A stretch of 64,000 bases of DNA from contig JAKRSB010000095.1 in NCBI GenBank assembly GCA_022402525.1, forward strand, positions 1 through 64,000. The letters are read 5' to 3'. Positions 53,717-63,724 of the stretch are shown here, one piece after another (positions within the stretch are counted from its first letter, which is position 1; every line of letters starts with the position of its first letter). Position numbers and translations under genes: made by a program. Source of the stretch: Thermosynechococcaceae cyanobacterium MS004. Lineage in GTDB: Bacteria; Cyanobacteriota; Cyanobacteriia; Thermosynechococcales; Thermosynechococcaceae. Under the pieces are notes generated by a model. That model saw nothing but the letters and a program-made list of their open reading frames with translations, was not told the DNA's origin and did not search any database.

Positions 53717-53740
53717 GTGCAGTTGCGATCGCAACTGCAC
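53717..53740. repeat. Perfect 24-bp palindrome centred on HIP1
   Basis: GTGCAGTT-GCGATCGC-AACTGCAC. It lies 41 bp after the stop of the secreted-protein gene. No T-run follows, so a classical terminator is doubtful. Confidence 0.8.
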
Positions 53741-53745
53741 CGAGC

Positions 53746-53817
53746 CTAAGTCATTAGGTCTAAGTCATTAGGTCTAAGTCATTAGGGTCTAAGTCATCAA
53801 AACCTAAGTCATCAGGG
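53746..53817. repeat. 14-15 bp tandem repeat x5
   Basis: CTAAGTCATTAGGT and variants head to tail. A shorter repeat (CTGATCCCA-) occurs three times just before the next gene, at about 53,919-53,950. Confidence 0.9.
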
Positions 53818-53972
53818 AAGGGATCTTCCTCTCGATTCGGTGACGTTCCTCTGCAACCGCGCCATCCTTAACAAAAATCACAGTTTTAGAACCTCAGCTC
53901 TAAAACCTCAAAACTAATCTGATCCCAAACCTGATCCCACATCTGATTCCAAACGCATTGACAGGAGCAGCC

Positions 53973-54758
53973 ATGACTGTAGTTCCACGCCAAGGAGAAC
54001 CCTTTAGCCTCAGTGCCTTTCTTATCAGTGATGGGCCTGCGGGCTTTTTGTTGAGTTGGGTGGCGGGGTTTGTAGATACCTCAGCCTTTATTGTTTTGTT
54101 TGGGCTATTCACGGCCCATGTGACCGGAAATTTAGCCTTAGCGGGCAATTCGTTTGTGAGCTCCGATGAGGGCAGCACCATTACTCGTCTGCTGATGATT
54201 CCCACCTTTATGGCTGTTGTATTCTTGACCTGTCTGCTGGCACGCTATGCCCGCCGTCAAGGATGGTCAGTTTTTGCGACGCTGCTCACGGCTGAAGCGG
54301 CCGCGCTGGTTGTGTTTCTGGCCATTGGGACTCGTCTATCGCCTGTCCTTCTGCTAGACGTCCAGGAAAATTTAATTCTTCCGATGGGTATTTCAGGAGT
54401 GGTCGCTATGGCGATTCAAAATGCGCTGATGAAAGAAGCGAAGGAATCGTTTAAGAGCTATATCCCCACCACAGTCATGACGGGGAACACCACTCAGCTC
54501 ACGATTGATTTGACACAGCTTTTTATTGCTAAATTCCTACCTACTTGGAGTAGTTCGCCCCAGGCAGACATAGAAGAATCGCTTGAAAGGCTAAGCCGCG
54601 TGATTCCCACCCTCGTAGGCTTTGCTCTGGGCGGTTTAGGAGCTGCACTTTTTGTACCGACAGCGGAATTTTGGTCTCTTATTTTGCCGCTTTTTATTGT
54701 CTCAATTTTGGCCATCTCTGCCTATCTACAGCACAGTCTCTCAACGGCTCGATCTTGA
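53973..54758 (+). CDS. YoaK/DUF1275 membrane protein
   Basis: 261 residues from ATG 53973, with GACAGGAGC immediately upstream; a TTG at 53,958 is less likely. About six hydrophobic helices. The DUF1275 signature is WVAGFVDTSAFIVLFGLFTA followed by HVTGNLALAG, and GVVAMAIQNALMKEAKESFK with TTVMTGNTTQLTIDL. The family is found in many bacteria, with transport suspected and not proven. It is followed 86 bp later by a secreted LTXXQ-type protein in the same direction. Confidence 0.92.
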   Translation: MTVVPRQGEPFSLSAFLISDGPAGFLLSWVAGFVDTSAFIVLFGLFTAHVTGNLALAGNSFVSSDEGSTITRLLMIPTFMAVVFLTCLLARYARRQGWSVFATLLTAEAAALVVFLAIGTRLSPVLLLDVQENLILPMGISGVVAMAIQNALMKEAKESFKSYIPTTVMTGNTTQLTIDLTQLFIAKFLPTWSSSPQADIEESLERLSRVIPTLVGFALGGLGAALFVPTAEFWSLILPLFIVSILAISAYLQHSLSTARS

Positions 54759-54844
54759 GGCGGCTGAACGGTAGGGTTATTAACACGATAGGGTTACGAA
54801 CCTAGAACGCTAAAAGTAATAAACCTTTGGAGAACTCTACTCTA

Positions 54845-55372
54845 ATGAATCGCGCATTTGTATCCGTTGTGGCTAGTCTTCTGTTGTGCCTAAGCTTAAT
54901 GCTGGGAAATGTTGCCCAGGCTCAAACTTTCTTTGCGGTGGAAGACGCCAGCGCCGCAAAACAGGCGGTGATTGAGCAGCTTAAGACCAAAATCATGCCT
55001 GAAATCGAAAATATTCTTACGCCTGAGCAGTCAGAACAATTGGAAACGGCGATCGTGGATGGCCAAAAAAGTCTCAAAAAAGCATTTAAGTCCCTAGCCT
55101 TGACGCCAGCACAAAAAACAAAGCTCGCCTCTGTCTTTAAGAGTCTTCCGGCCAAGGAAGTTTTTACCTCTATGGCTCCCGACGAGAAAAAGTCTTTTTT
55201 CCTAAAGCAAAAGAGCGCTTTTATGCCAACGCCTGAAGAAATTGGGGCAAAAATTAATTTAAAATTGAAGGCAGCTAAGGATAAAGGTTCTCTTGTTCCT
55301 TCAGCATCAGAAATTACTGACAAAATCAGTGAAAAACTGAAGCTGGCGAAAGAAGCCATTTCGCCCGACTAG
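54845..55372 (+). CDS. Secreted LTXXQ-motif (Spy/CpxP-like) protein
   Basis: 175 residues from ATG 54845. Signal peptide FVSVVASLLLCLSLMLGNVA with cleavage after QAQ. The mature protein is helical, with two LTPxQ elements: ENILTPEQSEQLETAI and LALTPAQKTKLASVF. Such motifs define the LTXXQ/Spy family of periplasmic chaperones and stress sensors. The remaining C-terminal helices (SLKKAFKSLAL, AKINLKLKAAKDKGSL) are Lys-rich. A role in periplasmic protein quality control is a reasonable guess. Confidence 0.7.
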   Translation: MNRAFVSVVASLLLCLSLMLGNVAQAQTFFAVEDASAAKQAVIEQLKTKIMPEIENILTPEQSEQLETAIVDGQKSLKKAFKSLALTPAQKTKLASVFKSLPAKEVFTSMAPDEKKSFFLKQKSAFMPTPEEIGAKINLKLKAAKDKGSLVPSASEITDKISEKLKLAKEAISPD

Positions 55373-55382
55373 CTTTGCTTTG

Positions 55383-55495
55383 ATGGTATGTGGATTAAAA
55401 GATATGTGGCTTAAAAGGTGCGTGGATTAAAAGGAATATGACTTAAGAAGGAGTGTGGCTTAAATACTTAAATATTGTGGCTTAAATATAGATTC
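55383..55495. repeat. Degenerate 14-16 bp tandem repeats
   Basis: GTGGATTAAAAGG/GTGGCTTAAAT-type units, about seven. The rest of the spacer to 55,768 shows no gene. Confidence 0.7.
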
Positions 55496-55768
55496 GCTAA
55501 TTGAGATTCCATGATGCTTTAGCTTGTCGATGTCCTTTTGTGTCACGAGTCCTAAGGGGTGGATAGATTTGAGGATTTTTCCCTGTATAAGCCCTGAATG
55601 CCTCATGCAGTCTTCGCTCTAAGGGAAGGCTGCATTTGTTTCTGACGGAGGCTCTATCTAAAGTTGATTGCCTCAGGCCACAATTTTGCTGTATGTCTAT
55701 GCTGATCGGTATTTGCTCGCCCCCAGCATGGGTAAAGTGCTGGCAATTTATACACAACGTTTGGTCAG

Positions 55769-56440
55769 ATGTTCAAGCCTCAGGTTAATGAAATTTTCTA
55801 TTCCAGCCTTATCATTGAGCACATCGTGCCTAAGGGGCGAGGTTTTGCCTTCAAGATTTGGCACTCAAAGTTTATAAGAACCGCTAGGCTCCAGGGTGGG
55901 TTTGTGCGAGCAGATCGCTGCCCACCCCTCAACTGTGCTGATGGCGTTGTGAAATGGTACTCTATTCTCCACTTTGACTCCCATGCAAACCTCAATCGCT
56001 GGGTGGAGTCTGACGAACGTAAGAGTTTGCTGGAGTCTGGGCAAAAGATTTTTCGAGCTTACCGATTTAAGTCTTTTACCACAGGCTTAGAAGGCTGGTT
56101 TTCCTACGGTACGGGTGCAGAACAGACAGGGCTTGGTCCTCCGCCTTGGAAGCAGATTTTATCGGTTGTGTTGGGTCTCTACCCCATTATTATGATTCAG
56201 GCGTGGGTGTTTGATGCTCTAGGGGTGATGAAGGGCTGGCCTCCTGCGATCGCAATGCTGGCCAATAACCTTATTACCTCCTCGATTTTGAGTTTGTTGA
56301 TCATGCCCTTTTTGGCAAGACAGTTTAGCTTTTGGCTACAGCCAGCCTATCGGTTGACTGAACCAAAGATAGACTTCTTGGGGACTGCTATCATTGCGTT
56401 CGTCTTAGGCATGATGGTTCTTGCGTTTAATGGGGTTTGA
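55769..56440 (+). CDS. Antibiotic-biosynthesis-monooxygenase-like membrane protein
   Basis: 223 residues. The N-terminal part is an ABM-type ferredoxin-like domain: YSILHFDSHANLNRWVESDE, then RKSLLESGQKIFRAYRF. The C-terminal half has three hydrophobic helices (about 130-150, 163-190 and 205-222), with PPPWKQILSVVLGLYPIIMI opening the first. This two-part architecture occurs in the COG3224-like group of membrane-bound ABM proteins, whose role is not known. The first 40 residues are less typical, and an internal start is possible. The next small gene begins 73 bp later, in the same direction. Confidence 0.78.
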   Translation: MFKPQVNEIFYSSLIIEHIVPKGRGFAFKIWHSKFIRTARLQGGFVRADRCPPLNCADGVVKWYSILHFDSHANLNRWVESDERKSLLESGQKIFRAYRFKSFTTGLEGWFSYGTGAEQTGLGPPPWKQILSVVLGLYPIIMIQAWVFDALGVMKGWPPAIAMLANNLITSSILSLLIMPFLARQFSFWLQPAYRLTEPKIDFLGTAIIAFVLGMMVLAFNGV

Positions 56441-56513
56441 CCGTAGATTGGCGATCGCTTAGGCCAAGTCGTTCCTCTAGGCGCATCGTTTTCTATTCAT
56501 TGAGGCAATTGGG

Positions 56514-56759
56514 ATGGATTCCATACTAGATTCAATTAACTCACAAACGGTTTTGGCAGTTGCCGCGATCGCAGTCTTAATTTTGTCCGTTCGGCTGCTG
56601 ATTCGGATTTTGAATGTGGGTTTAGGATCAATTTTGACCATCGTGGCGATCACGGTTGCGCTTCAGTACTTCTTTGGCATTAGTCCAAAGCAGCTTTGGT
56701 TTGAAGTTCGCCACATTCCACAAGAAATATTGAATCTGCTCAAAGGGCTTAGCGGATAA
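56514..56759 (+). CDS. Small hydrophobic protein, conserved-looking
   Basis: 81 residues: MDSILDSINSQTVLAVAAIA, a two-helix membrane hairpin (about 12-33 and 36-55: LGSILTIVAITVALQYFFG), then an amphipathic tail ending PQEILNLLKGLSG. No family named. A GTATGGA-type ribosome binding site is weak; ATG 56514 directly follows TTGGG. It ends 9 bp from the convergent EAL gene. Probably a small membrane protein of unknown role. Confidence 0.6.
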   Translation: MDSILDSINSQTVLAVAAIAVLILSVRLLIRILNVGLGSILTIVAITVALQYFFGISPKQLWFEVRHIPQEILNLLKGLSG

Positions 56760-56768
56760 GGGGTCTAC

Positions 56769-57932
56769 CTACTTCTGAAGGCGGTTCATCCTCCCTAACC
56801 AGTTGGCCTCAAGGACATCAAGCGCATCGCCTTCTGTGAGAGGTTTGTCAAATAAATATCCCTGGACAATCGTGCATCCCAGGGAATGAACAGTATTAAG
56901 CTGGTCAGCAGTTTCAATGCCTTCAAATACTAGGTCAACATCATACCTTTCTGACAAATTGGCAATTAAACTGATTTTCTCAAACTCCTCCATGCTAATC
57001 GTAAGCTGGTTCATAATACTGCGATTAATTTTTAAAGTATCAAAAGAGAATTGAAGCAGTGATTTAATGCTTGAAGCGTCTATATTTGAAGTGTCAAGTT
57101 CACTCACTGCAACCTTGATTCCTACTTCGCGCAATTTATTGATACTTGCTTGAGAAATTTTATGGTTATGCCTCAGCATTTTTTCGGAGATTTCAAGTTC
57201 AATAGTTTTAGGATTTAAATGCGATTTAGAAAATTCTTCAGATATCCAAGATATAAAACTGGACTGATAAAATAAATCCGAAGAAATATTGATAGAAATT
57301 GTTAACGGAATAAGTCTTTGAGACTGCCAACATGCAGCCTGTAGAATTACCTTGCTTATTGCCCATTTTTCTACTAGCAAAAGGAGCTTGCTTTTCTCGG
57401 CATTAGGAATAAATTGATCTGGAAAAAGGAGTCCTTTTTCTGGATGTTGCCAACGCAGCAAAGCCTCCATTCCCACAATGTTTTTAGTCTTCGTATTGAC
57501 AATGGGCTGATAGTGAATAATAAATTCTTCTTTTTCTAGCAAACGATGAATTTGAACATTGGAAAACAAGAGTTCGGGTGTGGCGGCAGGCGTTGCCAAG
57601 CTTGGATGAGTGCTTGAGGCAAAACTTGACGCTTTATTGGCAGGAAGAGCAGCTTGCCCTATTGACTCTTGTCTTATTGGTTTTTGAGCTCGGCTTTTTT
57701 CTCGATAGATGGCTAAGCCCTCCCATCCACACTGATCTGCTTGACATCTGTAGCGACGGAGGGGCGCGAAGAGGACTTTGCCTGCAAGGTGTTCGATCGT
57801 AGTTCTTGGAATGCGGCTGAGTTTTGAATGACCACATCGAGGACATTGTGACTTACTAAACCACGTCGCCCCTAGAACTCTTATTAAGATTAGGCCAATA
57901 CCCAGCACAATTAATATTCTTAGTGCAATCAT
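56769..57932 (-). CDS. EAL-domain protein with zinc-ribbon-like motif, degenerate loop
   Basis: 387 residues. An N-terminal hydrophobic segment (IALRILIVLGIGLILIRVLG) is followed by a Cys set (CPRCGHSKLS ... YRCQADQCGWEG) that could bind zinc. The C-terminal EAL domain (about 128-380) has the EALLRW signature, IELEISEKML, LKINRS, LVFEGIETADQL and VQGYLFDKPL. The loop that is normally DDFGTG reads SELDTSNIDASSI, so the metal-binding Asp pair is not intact. A phosphodiesterase for cyclic-di-GMP is therefore doubtful; a binding or regulatory role is more likely. No GGDEF domain. Confidence 0.85.
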   Translation of the reverse strand: MIALRILIVLGIGLILIRVLGATWFSKSQCPRCGHSKLSRIPRTTIEHLAGKVLFAPLRRYRCQADQCGWEGLAIYREKSRAQKPIRQESIGQAALPANKASSFASSTHPSLATPAATPELLFSNVQIHRLLEKEEFIIHYQPIVNTKTKNIVGMEALLRWQHPEKGLLFPDQFIPNAEKSKLLLLVEKWAISKVILQAACWQSQRLIPLTISINISSDLFYQSSFISWISEEFSKSHLNPKTIELEISEKMLRHNHKISQASINKLREVGIKVAVSELDTSNIDASSIKSLLQFSFDTLKINRSIMNQLTISMEEFEKISLIANLSERYDVDLVFEGIETADQLNTVHSLGCTIVQGYLFDKPLTEGDALDVLEANWLGRMNRLQK

Positions 57933-58303
57933 TAGGCTTTATTAATATGTATTGATTTCAAATTCTTGGTCTTATTTCTAGCGTTCTTTAAATCATTAAA
58001 TACAGTTAGATGATTAATTCTAATTAGAGTCTTGAAAATTCAGATTGGTTTCGTTTCGACTTTACTTCTAAAAAATAAATAAAGCAAATCCCAACAACTC
58101 TCCCTAAAGTGAAAAGGATCTCGAAATCTTTAGACGGTTGAGGCTACGGAAGGTGGCACAGAAACGAACTCACGGGTGTGGGCCTTGAGTGGCTAAATCT
58201 ATGCGGAAATTGCTCTGCGAAGCAGATTCATTCACTAATCAGATCGTCGTCCCTTGTTATACTAGGAAGACTAAACGCGCACCCTCAAGAGTTTCGAGAC
58301 CCC
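57933..58303. other. Leader region of clpB
   Basis: No gene. TATACT at 58,258-58,263 might be a -10 element, but a matching -35 is poor. No CIRCE inverted repeat was seen. Confidence 0.35.
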
Positions 58304-61078
58304 ATGCAGCCAACTGACCCAGGCAAGTTTACCGATAAGGCTTGGGAAGCCATTGTTAAGTCGCAAGAGGCTGCCCGAAAGTATCGCAACCAGCAGCTAG
58401 AAGTTGAACATTTAGCGATCGCCCTCCTGGAGCAAGATGAAACCACGGGCTTGATTCTGGAGCGGGCAGGGGCAGATCCTGTCGCTATGCTCAAGCGGCT
58501 GGTGGACTACGTGCGGCGGCAGCCTAGCGTAATGTCCGACAGCACTAATATATATCTAGGGCGTGGACTAGACCAGCTTTTAGACAAGGCTGATATAGTA
58601 CGCGAGGAGCGGGGCGATCGGTTTATATCGGTGGATCACTTCTTGCTGGCGCTGGCAGAGGATAAGCGCATCGGCAAGAACCTTTTCCGCAGCGTGTCGT
58701 TGGATGTAGGCCTGCTGGAAGAAGCGATTCAAAAAATGCGCGGCACCCAAAAGGTTGTGGATCAAGATTCTGAGTCACGCTACAACGCCCTAGAAAAGTA
58801 TGGTCGGGATTTAACCGCTCAGGCGCAAGGGGGCAAGGTTGACCCCGTTATTGGTCGAGATGAAGAGATTCGCCGGGTTATTCAGGTGCTGTCGCGGCGC
58901 ACCAAAAATAATCCTGTGCTGATTGGGGAGCCCGGTGTGGGCAAAACCGCGATCGCTGAGGGCTTAGCCCAGCGCATTGTTAAAGGGGATGTGCCTGAGT
59001 CGCTCAAAAACCGCCAGCTCATTTCCCTGGATCTTGGCAGCCTGATTGCGGGGGCAAAATATCGCGGTGAATTTGAAGATCGGCTGAAGTCTGTACTCAA
59101 AGAAGTAATTGACTCCGATGGACAGATTGTATTGTTTATTGACGAGATGCACACCGTCGTCGGCACCGGAGCCACCCAGGGCAATATGGACGCCAGCAAT
59201 CTGCTCAAGCCGATGCTGGCACGGGGCGAGCTGCGCTGTATTGGCGCGACCACCCTGGATGAGTACCGGAAACACATCGAAAAAGACGCTGCTCTGGAGC
59301 GGCGCTTTCAGCAGGTCTTAATTGAGCAGCCCACTGTTGACGACACCATTTCCATTCTGCGAGGACTCAAGGATCGCTACGAGATTCACCATAATGTCAA
59401 AATTACCGACTCGGCTTTAGTCGCCGCTGCCGTCCTCTCCAATCGCTACATTACGGAGCGTTTTCTGCCGGATAAGGCGATCGATCTGGTGGATGAAGCT
59501 GCCGCCAAGCTCAAAATGGAGATCACCTCCAAACCCGGTGAACTCGAAGCCATTGAGCGACGCCTGATGCAGCTAGAAATGGAAAAACTTTCCCTAGAGC
59601 AAGAGGCTCCCGCTGCGCGATCGCGGAGTGCAACCCCCTTCAAGGCTTCCCTAGAGCGCCTAGAGCGCGTTGTGCAGGAAATGCAGGAGCTTCACCCCAA
59701 GAAAGCAGCCCTCGAATCCCAGTGGATGGGGGAAAAGCTGGTTCTAGATCGCATTAACCAGCTTAAAGAAGAAGAAGATCAGGTGCGGATTGAAATTGAA
59801 AAAGCGGAGCGTGAGTACAACCTGAATAAAGCCGCGCAGCTCAAGTATGGCCGGATGGAAACCCTCCAGCGTGACCTTGAAGAGCAAGAAACCCAGCTTC
59901 TCGCGCTTCAGGAAAAAGGGTCTACCCTCCTGCGGGATCAGGTCACAGAAGCAGACATTGCCGAAATTGTGGCCAAGTGGACGGGAATTCCCGTCACCCG
60001 TCTCCTTGAAGGCGAGCGGCAAAAGCTGCTTCAGCTAGAGTCTTATCTCCATCAGCGCGTCATTGGTCAAGATGAAGCAGTTTCGACGGTTGCTGCAGCG
60101 ATTCGTCGTGCAAGAGCCGGCATGAAGGATTTAGGCCGACCCATCGGGTCCTTCTTATTCCTAGGCCCAACTGGTGTTGGGAAGACCGAACTCGCCCGCG
60201 CCTTGGCGGAGCTATTGTTTGACAGCGAACAGGCGATCGTCCGCATTGATATGTCTGAGTACATGGAAAAGCATACGGTGTCTCGGCTCATTGGCGCACC
60301 ACCGGGCTATGTGGGCTACGAAGAAGGTGGTCAGCTTTCTGAGGCCATTCGCCGCCGCCCCTACTCGGTGATTTTGCTAGATGAAGTCGAAAAAGCCCAC
60401 CCCGATATTTTCAACGTGCTGCTTCAGGTGCTAGATGATGGGCGCGTCACGGACTCCCAAGGCCGCACGGTGGATTTCTGCAATACCGTCATTGTGATGA
60501 CCAGCAACGTCGGGAGCGAGCATATCCTAGAGTTTGGTGGAGACGATAGCCGCTACGCGGAAATGCAGGAGCGGGTGCTGGGGGTACTGCGATCGCAGTT
60601 TCGCCCAGAGTTCCTAAACCGCGTGGATGACATTATTCTGTTCCACTCTCTGCTGCGGGATAACCTGCGCCAGATTGTTACTATTCAGCTCAAGCGTGTT
60701 GAGCGTCTACTAGCCGAGCAAAAAATTAAACTGCATCTGAGTGATGCTGCCCTGGATCATCTTGTTGATGTGGGGTACGACCCCATCTATGGCGCACGAC
60801 CCCTCAAGCGAGCCATTCAGCGCGAAATTGAAAACCCGATCGCTACGAAACTACTAGAGCTGACCTTTGTCGAAGGCGACAGCATTACAGTGGATCTCCA
60901 AAAAGATCACCTGGTCTTTCATGCTGAGCCGACTCAACCGGAGCTGAACCCAGATGAGTTGGCTATATCCGATGACTTAGCTTCGCCTAATCTCAAGGCT
61001 GAAGCCAAATCTGTTTCCAAAGAATCTCAAAAGTCGCAGCGGCGATCGGATAGTTTAGCAGATGTGGTTGAGGCATAA
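58304..61078 (+). CDS. clpB: Chaperone ClpB
   Basis: 924 residues from ATG 58304, which matches the family start ([20 protein letters not shown]). Order: N-terminal Clp-N repeats; first AAA+ module with Walker [15 protein letters not shown] and Walker [13 protein letters not shown]; a middle coiled coil (about 400-530, [20 protein letters not shown]); and a second AAA+ module with [12 protein letters not shown] and [15 protein letters not shown]-terminal tail of about 50 residues rich in Ser/Glu/Lys ([14 protein letters not shown]) extends beyond the usual end. It disaggregates proteins with DnaK after heat or other stress. It is a single gene, and regulation is not evident from sequence. Confidence 0.97.
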   Translation: MQPTDPGKFTDKAWEAIVKSQEAARKYRNQQLEVEHLAIALLEQDETTGLILERAGADPVAMLKRLVDYVRRQPSVMSDSTNIYLGRGLDQLLDKADIVREERGDRFISVDHFLLALAEDKRIGKNLFRSVSLDVGLLEEAIQKMRGTQKVVDQDSESRYNALEKYGRDLTAQAQGGKVDPVIGRDEEIRRVIQVLSRRTKNNPVLIGEPGVGKTAIAEGLAQRIVKGDVPESLKNRQLISLDLGSLIAGAKYRGEFEDRLKSVLKEVIDSDGQIVLFIDEMHTVVGTGATQGNMDASNLLKPMLARGELRCIGATTLDEYRKHIEKDAALERRFQQVLIEQPTVDDTISILRGLKDRYEIHHNVKITDSALVAAAVLSNRYITERFLPDKAIDLVDEAAAKLKMEITSKPGELEAIERRLMQLEMEKLSLEQEAPAARSRSATPFKASLERLERVVQEMQELHPKKAALESQWMGEKLVLDRINQLKEEEDQVRIEIEKAEREYNLNKAAQLKYGRMETLQRDLEEQETQLLALQEKGSTLLRDQVTEADIAEIVAKWTGIPVTRLLEGERQKLLQLESYLHQRVIGQDEAVSTVAAAIRRARAGMKDLGRPIGSFLFLGPTGVGKTELARALAELLFDSEQAIVRIDMSEYMEKHTVSRLIGAPPGYVGYEEGGQLSEAIRRRPYSVILLDEVEKAHPDIFNVLLQVLDDGRVTDSQGRTVDFCNTVIVMTSNVGSEHILEFGGDDSRYAEMQERVLGVLRSQFRPEFLNRVDDIILFHSLLRDNLRQIVTIQLKRVERLLAEQKIKLHLSDAALDHLVDVGYDPIYGARPLKRAIQREIENPIATKLLELTFVEGDSITVDLQKDHLVFHAEPTQPELNPDELAISDDLASPNLKAEAKSVSKESQKSQRRSDSLADVVEA

Positions 61079-61119
61079 CTGTGAGTGATGCTTGCCCTGG
61101 CACAATTGAGTTTTCATCC

Positions 61120-61273
61120 TGTGAGTTCGAGGATGCACTTGAAGCCCCTCACTCCAAATCCCTTTCCCAAAGACGAGGAGTTTAAGAAGGTTGATTTTTA
61201 ATTGACCCTCCTTCTCCCTAGAGAGAAAGATGAGGAGCGGATGAGGGGCGGTTGTTTTTTGTCGGACTCACGT
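61120..61273 (+). repeat. MITE-like dispersed repeat, copy B (full)
   Basis: Ends TGTGAGTTCGAGG and GTCGGACTCACGT. Interior CTTGAAGCCCCTCACTCC to GAGGGGCGGTTG, same orientation as copy C. Lies between clpB and the fasciclin gene. The remaining spacer to 61,706 has TTGACGACTTGA-like repeats at about 61,550-61,600. Confidence 0.8.
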
Positions 61274-61706
61274 CTTCATCAGTCTTCACAAGTATTCTCA
61301 AGCTTGAATGTATAAATAGTACAAATAAATTTACTCTGGGATTTGAGTTGACTTGGATTAAAGAAAGGTCTGACCGGATCGAAATCTTTTCCCAGCGGTG
61401 CTTTGAAGCATTTGACGGCAGGTAGAATGCTTCAAAAAGCCAGATTATTTTTCCTGAATGTATTTATATGATGACATTGTGCGGAACCTTCCCCAGTCGA
61501 GCAGGTCTGGGGGCAACATGTCTCAAGATGCGAGGTGACAAGGTTCAATTGACAAATTTTGACGACTTGACGATTTGCCTTGACGACTTGATTTGACTGA
61601 TTGAATTGAAAGCTTGCGGCTTGAGACCCTGAATGTTTGATCAATGCTGTATCGCTGCAGAGGTAGTGCAGAGATTCGACAAACAGGTTTTCATGAAGAG
61701 TTTGGT

Positions 61707-62537
61707 ATGTTTCCCATGAAGACGATTTCAAAAACGATCTTCAGCTTGATGGCAGCTGGATTTATCCTGACAACCATCACCTCCCGGAGTTCGGCTCAGC
61801 CGTCTCCCACCGAAAAACCGCTATCGCCACAGATCTTGAAAATCCTCTGTGAGCGATCGCCTCTCAATTCTCGCTGCGCCCAAAGTGGCAGCCTAGGGGC
61901 CTCACCCTCCGCACCTGTTCCATCGAGCGGTGGAGGCACCTTGCCGTCCGCCCAGGAAGTCCCCCAAGGTGAAATTATGCCTGCGGCACCTTTGCCGGAA
62001 CCCACCGCACCCGCAGGTGGAGGCACCCTGCCGCCCGTACCATCCCCTAGCACCACGCCTGCTGCTCCCCCCGAAGTTCCTGCGTCGGGTCAACCTTCCT
62101 CTGAGGTTCCAGCAAGTGGCGGTACTGTGGTTGAGGCGATCGCGTCTAACCCTAAACTCAAGACGCTTTCTGCTGCAATCAAGGAGTCTGGCTTAGAAGA
62201 GACGCTTTCTGGGCAAGGGCCATTCACCCTCTTTGCCCCTACGGATGAAGCGTTTGCTGCGCTGCCGCCAGAAGCGGTGCAGGAGCTTCTCAATCCAGAG
62301 AACAAGGCACGGCTGGCTCAATTGCTGACTTACCATGTTGTATCAGGCAAGGTTGAGTCCACTGCAATCAAAGCAGGACAAACTCAGACCGTCCAGGGAC
62401 AGCCCATCACCCTAAAGGTTGAAGGCAGTCAAGTGACGGTCAATGATGCCAAAGTCACCCAGGCCGATATCCCAGCGTCTAATGGCGTGATTCATCTGAT
62501 TGATAAGGTGATCCTCCCTCAAGATAAGGCCCCTTAA
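61707..62537 (+). CDS. Secreted fasciclin (FAS1) domain protein
   Basis: 276 residues from ATG 61707 (an ATG at 61716 is also possible). Signal peptide IFSLMAAGFILTTITSRSSA. A Pro/Gly-rich linker with GGGTLPSAQEVP and GGGTLPPVP repeats, then a single FAS1 domain (about residues 143-275): VVEAIASNPKLKTLSAAIKE, FTLFAPTDEAFAALPPEAVQ, AQLLTYHVVSGKVES and the closing PASNGVIHLIDKVILP. FAS1 domains mediate cell or matrix adhesion and are common on bacterial surfaces. A palindrome follows the gene. Confidence 0.93.
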   Translation: MFPMKTISKTIFSLMAAGFILTTITSRSSAQPSPTEKPLSPQILKILCERSPLNSRCAQSGSLGASPSAPVPSSGGGTLPSAQEVPQGEIMPAAPLPEPTAPAGGGTLPPVPSPSTTPAAPPEVPASGQPSSEVPASGGTVVEAIASNPKLKTLSAAIKESGLEETLSGQGPFTLFAPTDEAFAALPPEAVQELLNPENKARLAQLLTYHVVSGKVESTAIKAGQTQTVQGQPITLKVEGSQVTVNDAKVTQADIPASNGVIHLIDKVILPQDKAP

Positions 62538-62628
62538 GGCCCCTGAAGGGTTAGATGGGTTGGGGTTCGGAGCTTACTGGATTTAATTACTCCAATCTCA
62601 ACCCCATTGGCCGGCTTTCTGAGCCTCC

Positions 62629-62658
62629 AGGAGTCTGGTGCGATCGCGCCAGACTCCT
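62629..62658. terminator. Palindrome after the fasciclin gene
   Basis: AGGAGTCTGG and CCAGACTCCT flank a HIP1-containing centre that can also pair with one wobble, giving a 15-bp arm. It lies between convergent genes. There is no T-run, so termination is plausible but unproven. Confidence 0.5.
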
Positions 62659-62710
62659 TGGTCTGTGATGACGGGCTGGATGGAGGAAGCTTCGATGCTT
62701 AGGGGATAGG

Positions 62711-63700
62711 TTAATCCTGAATCATGAAGACTTCTGGGGAGAACGCTTCTCTAAACGATCGCAAGTAAGGCTCCACAATGGGATAGAGATCACTGTTGAG
62801 GCGAGAATAGGCTTCACTGCCCAGGAGCTGAAGCATCTGCCGTACCAGTTCCCAATGCACTTTGAGTTTTGGATACAGCATGAGGCACAGGGGAAACAGT
62901 TCCTGCTCGACAATGCTGAAGTTTCCCTCTAGCACGCAGACAAATAAATAAATCTGAAACATTTGGGTATCCCGCAGGCTTGATACTTTCACAGAGGGAT
63001 GACTCAGCAACCCACCGTGGGTTTGATAGTTTGGGTATAGTTCCGCGACGCGCTCCACAATGTTGACTGAAATTTCGTGACTACAGTCGATCAGCTGATG
63101 CACGACTTGAAGGCGAGGGTCGCTGTTGTCATGATTTGCCGCTGCATCATAGGCGCGGTGCAGCGGCATGTAGAGGTGGTCATCAATGACCTGAAAGCAG
63201 TTTCCTAATAGCGAATTTTCAATGGGTGAAAGCTGAGTCTTGAGCAAATCGCTCATGTAGTGAAACTGCATACTCACAAATCCGATGATGCGCGGATCGT
63301 TTTGAGTATACTTTTTGCGGATTTTTGCAATATCTGGCCCCATCAAAAAAGGGACTTGGCTATAGGATGTGCGCTGGGTATACAGCTCTAGCGCTTTTTC
63401 GTAAATCAAGAATGCATCTTGAGAAATTTCCCAGGCATTAATGAGGCTTTTATCAATTTGCTGACGATGAATTTCACTCCTGAGCAGCGCTTCTGTCTGA
63501 GACCAAGCCTTGGCACTAACTTGACGCAATGAGCTAAGCAGACGTTCAGCGGCGATCGCCCGGACACTTTTTCGAGAGGGGGCTAACTCTGCACCTACCG
63601 TTTCCGCACCTTCTGGGACGATTCTCTGGGACGACGAAGCGTTCTCCAGATATCTTTTCGCCCAATGCTGAGCCAACGAATAAGGTTGTGAGGAAATCAT
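62711..63700 (-). CDS. Conserved-looking protein of unknown function
   Basis: 329 residues from ATG 63700 (MISSQPYSLAQHWAKRYLEN); codons upstream to 63,745 look unrelated. All-helical, with no signal and no transmembrane helix. Notable blocks are YSQVPFLMGPDIAKIRKKYT, DPRIIGFVSMQFHYMSDLLK, IDDHLYMPLHRAYDAAANHD and LYPKLKVHWELVRQMLQLLG. The density of conserved-type aromatics and His/Asp pairs suggests a real folded protein, possibly a phycobilisome- or regulator-related helical fold, but I cannot name the family. It is the last gene of the window and lies between a palindrome and a MITE-like copy. Confidence 0.65.
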   Translation of the reverse strand: MISSQPYSLAQHWAKRYLENASSSQRIVPEGAETVGAELAPSRKSVRAIAAERLLSSLRQVSAKAWSQTEALLRSEIHRQQIDKSLINAWEISQDAFLIYEKALELYTQRTSYSQVPFLMGPDIAKIRKKYTQNDPRIIGFVSMQFHYMSDLLKTQLSPIENSLLGNCFQVIDDHLYMPLHRAYDAAANHDNSDPRLQVVHQLIDCSHEISVNIVERVAELYPNYQTHGGLLSHPSVKVSSLRDTQMFQIYLFVCVLEGNFSIVEQELFPLCLMLYPKLKVHWELVRQMLQLLGSEAYSRLNSDLYPIVEPYLRSFREAFSPEVFMIQD

Positions 63701-63724
63701 TAGGATAGTGTCACTGCGGTAAAA

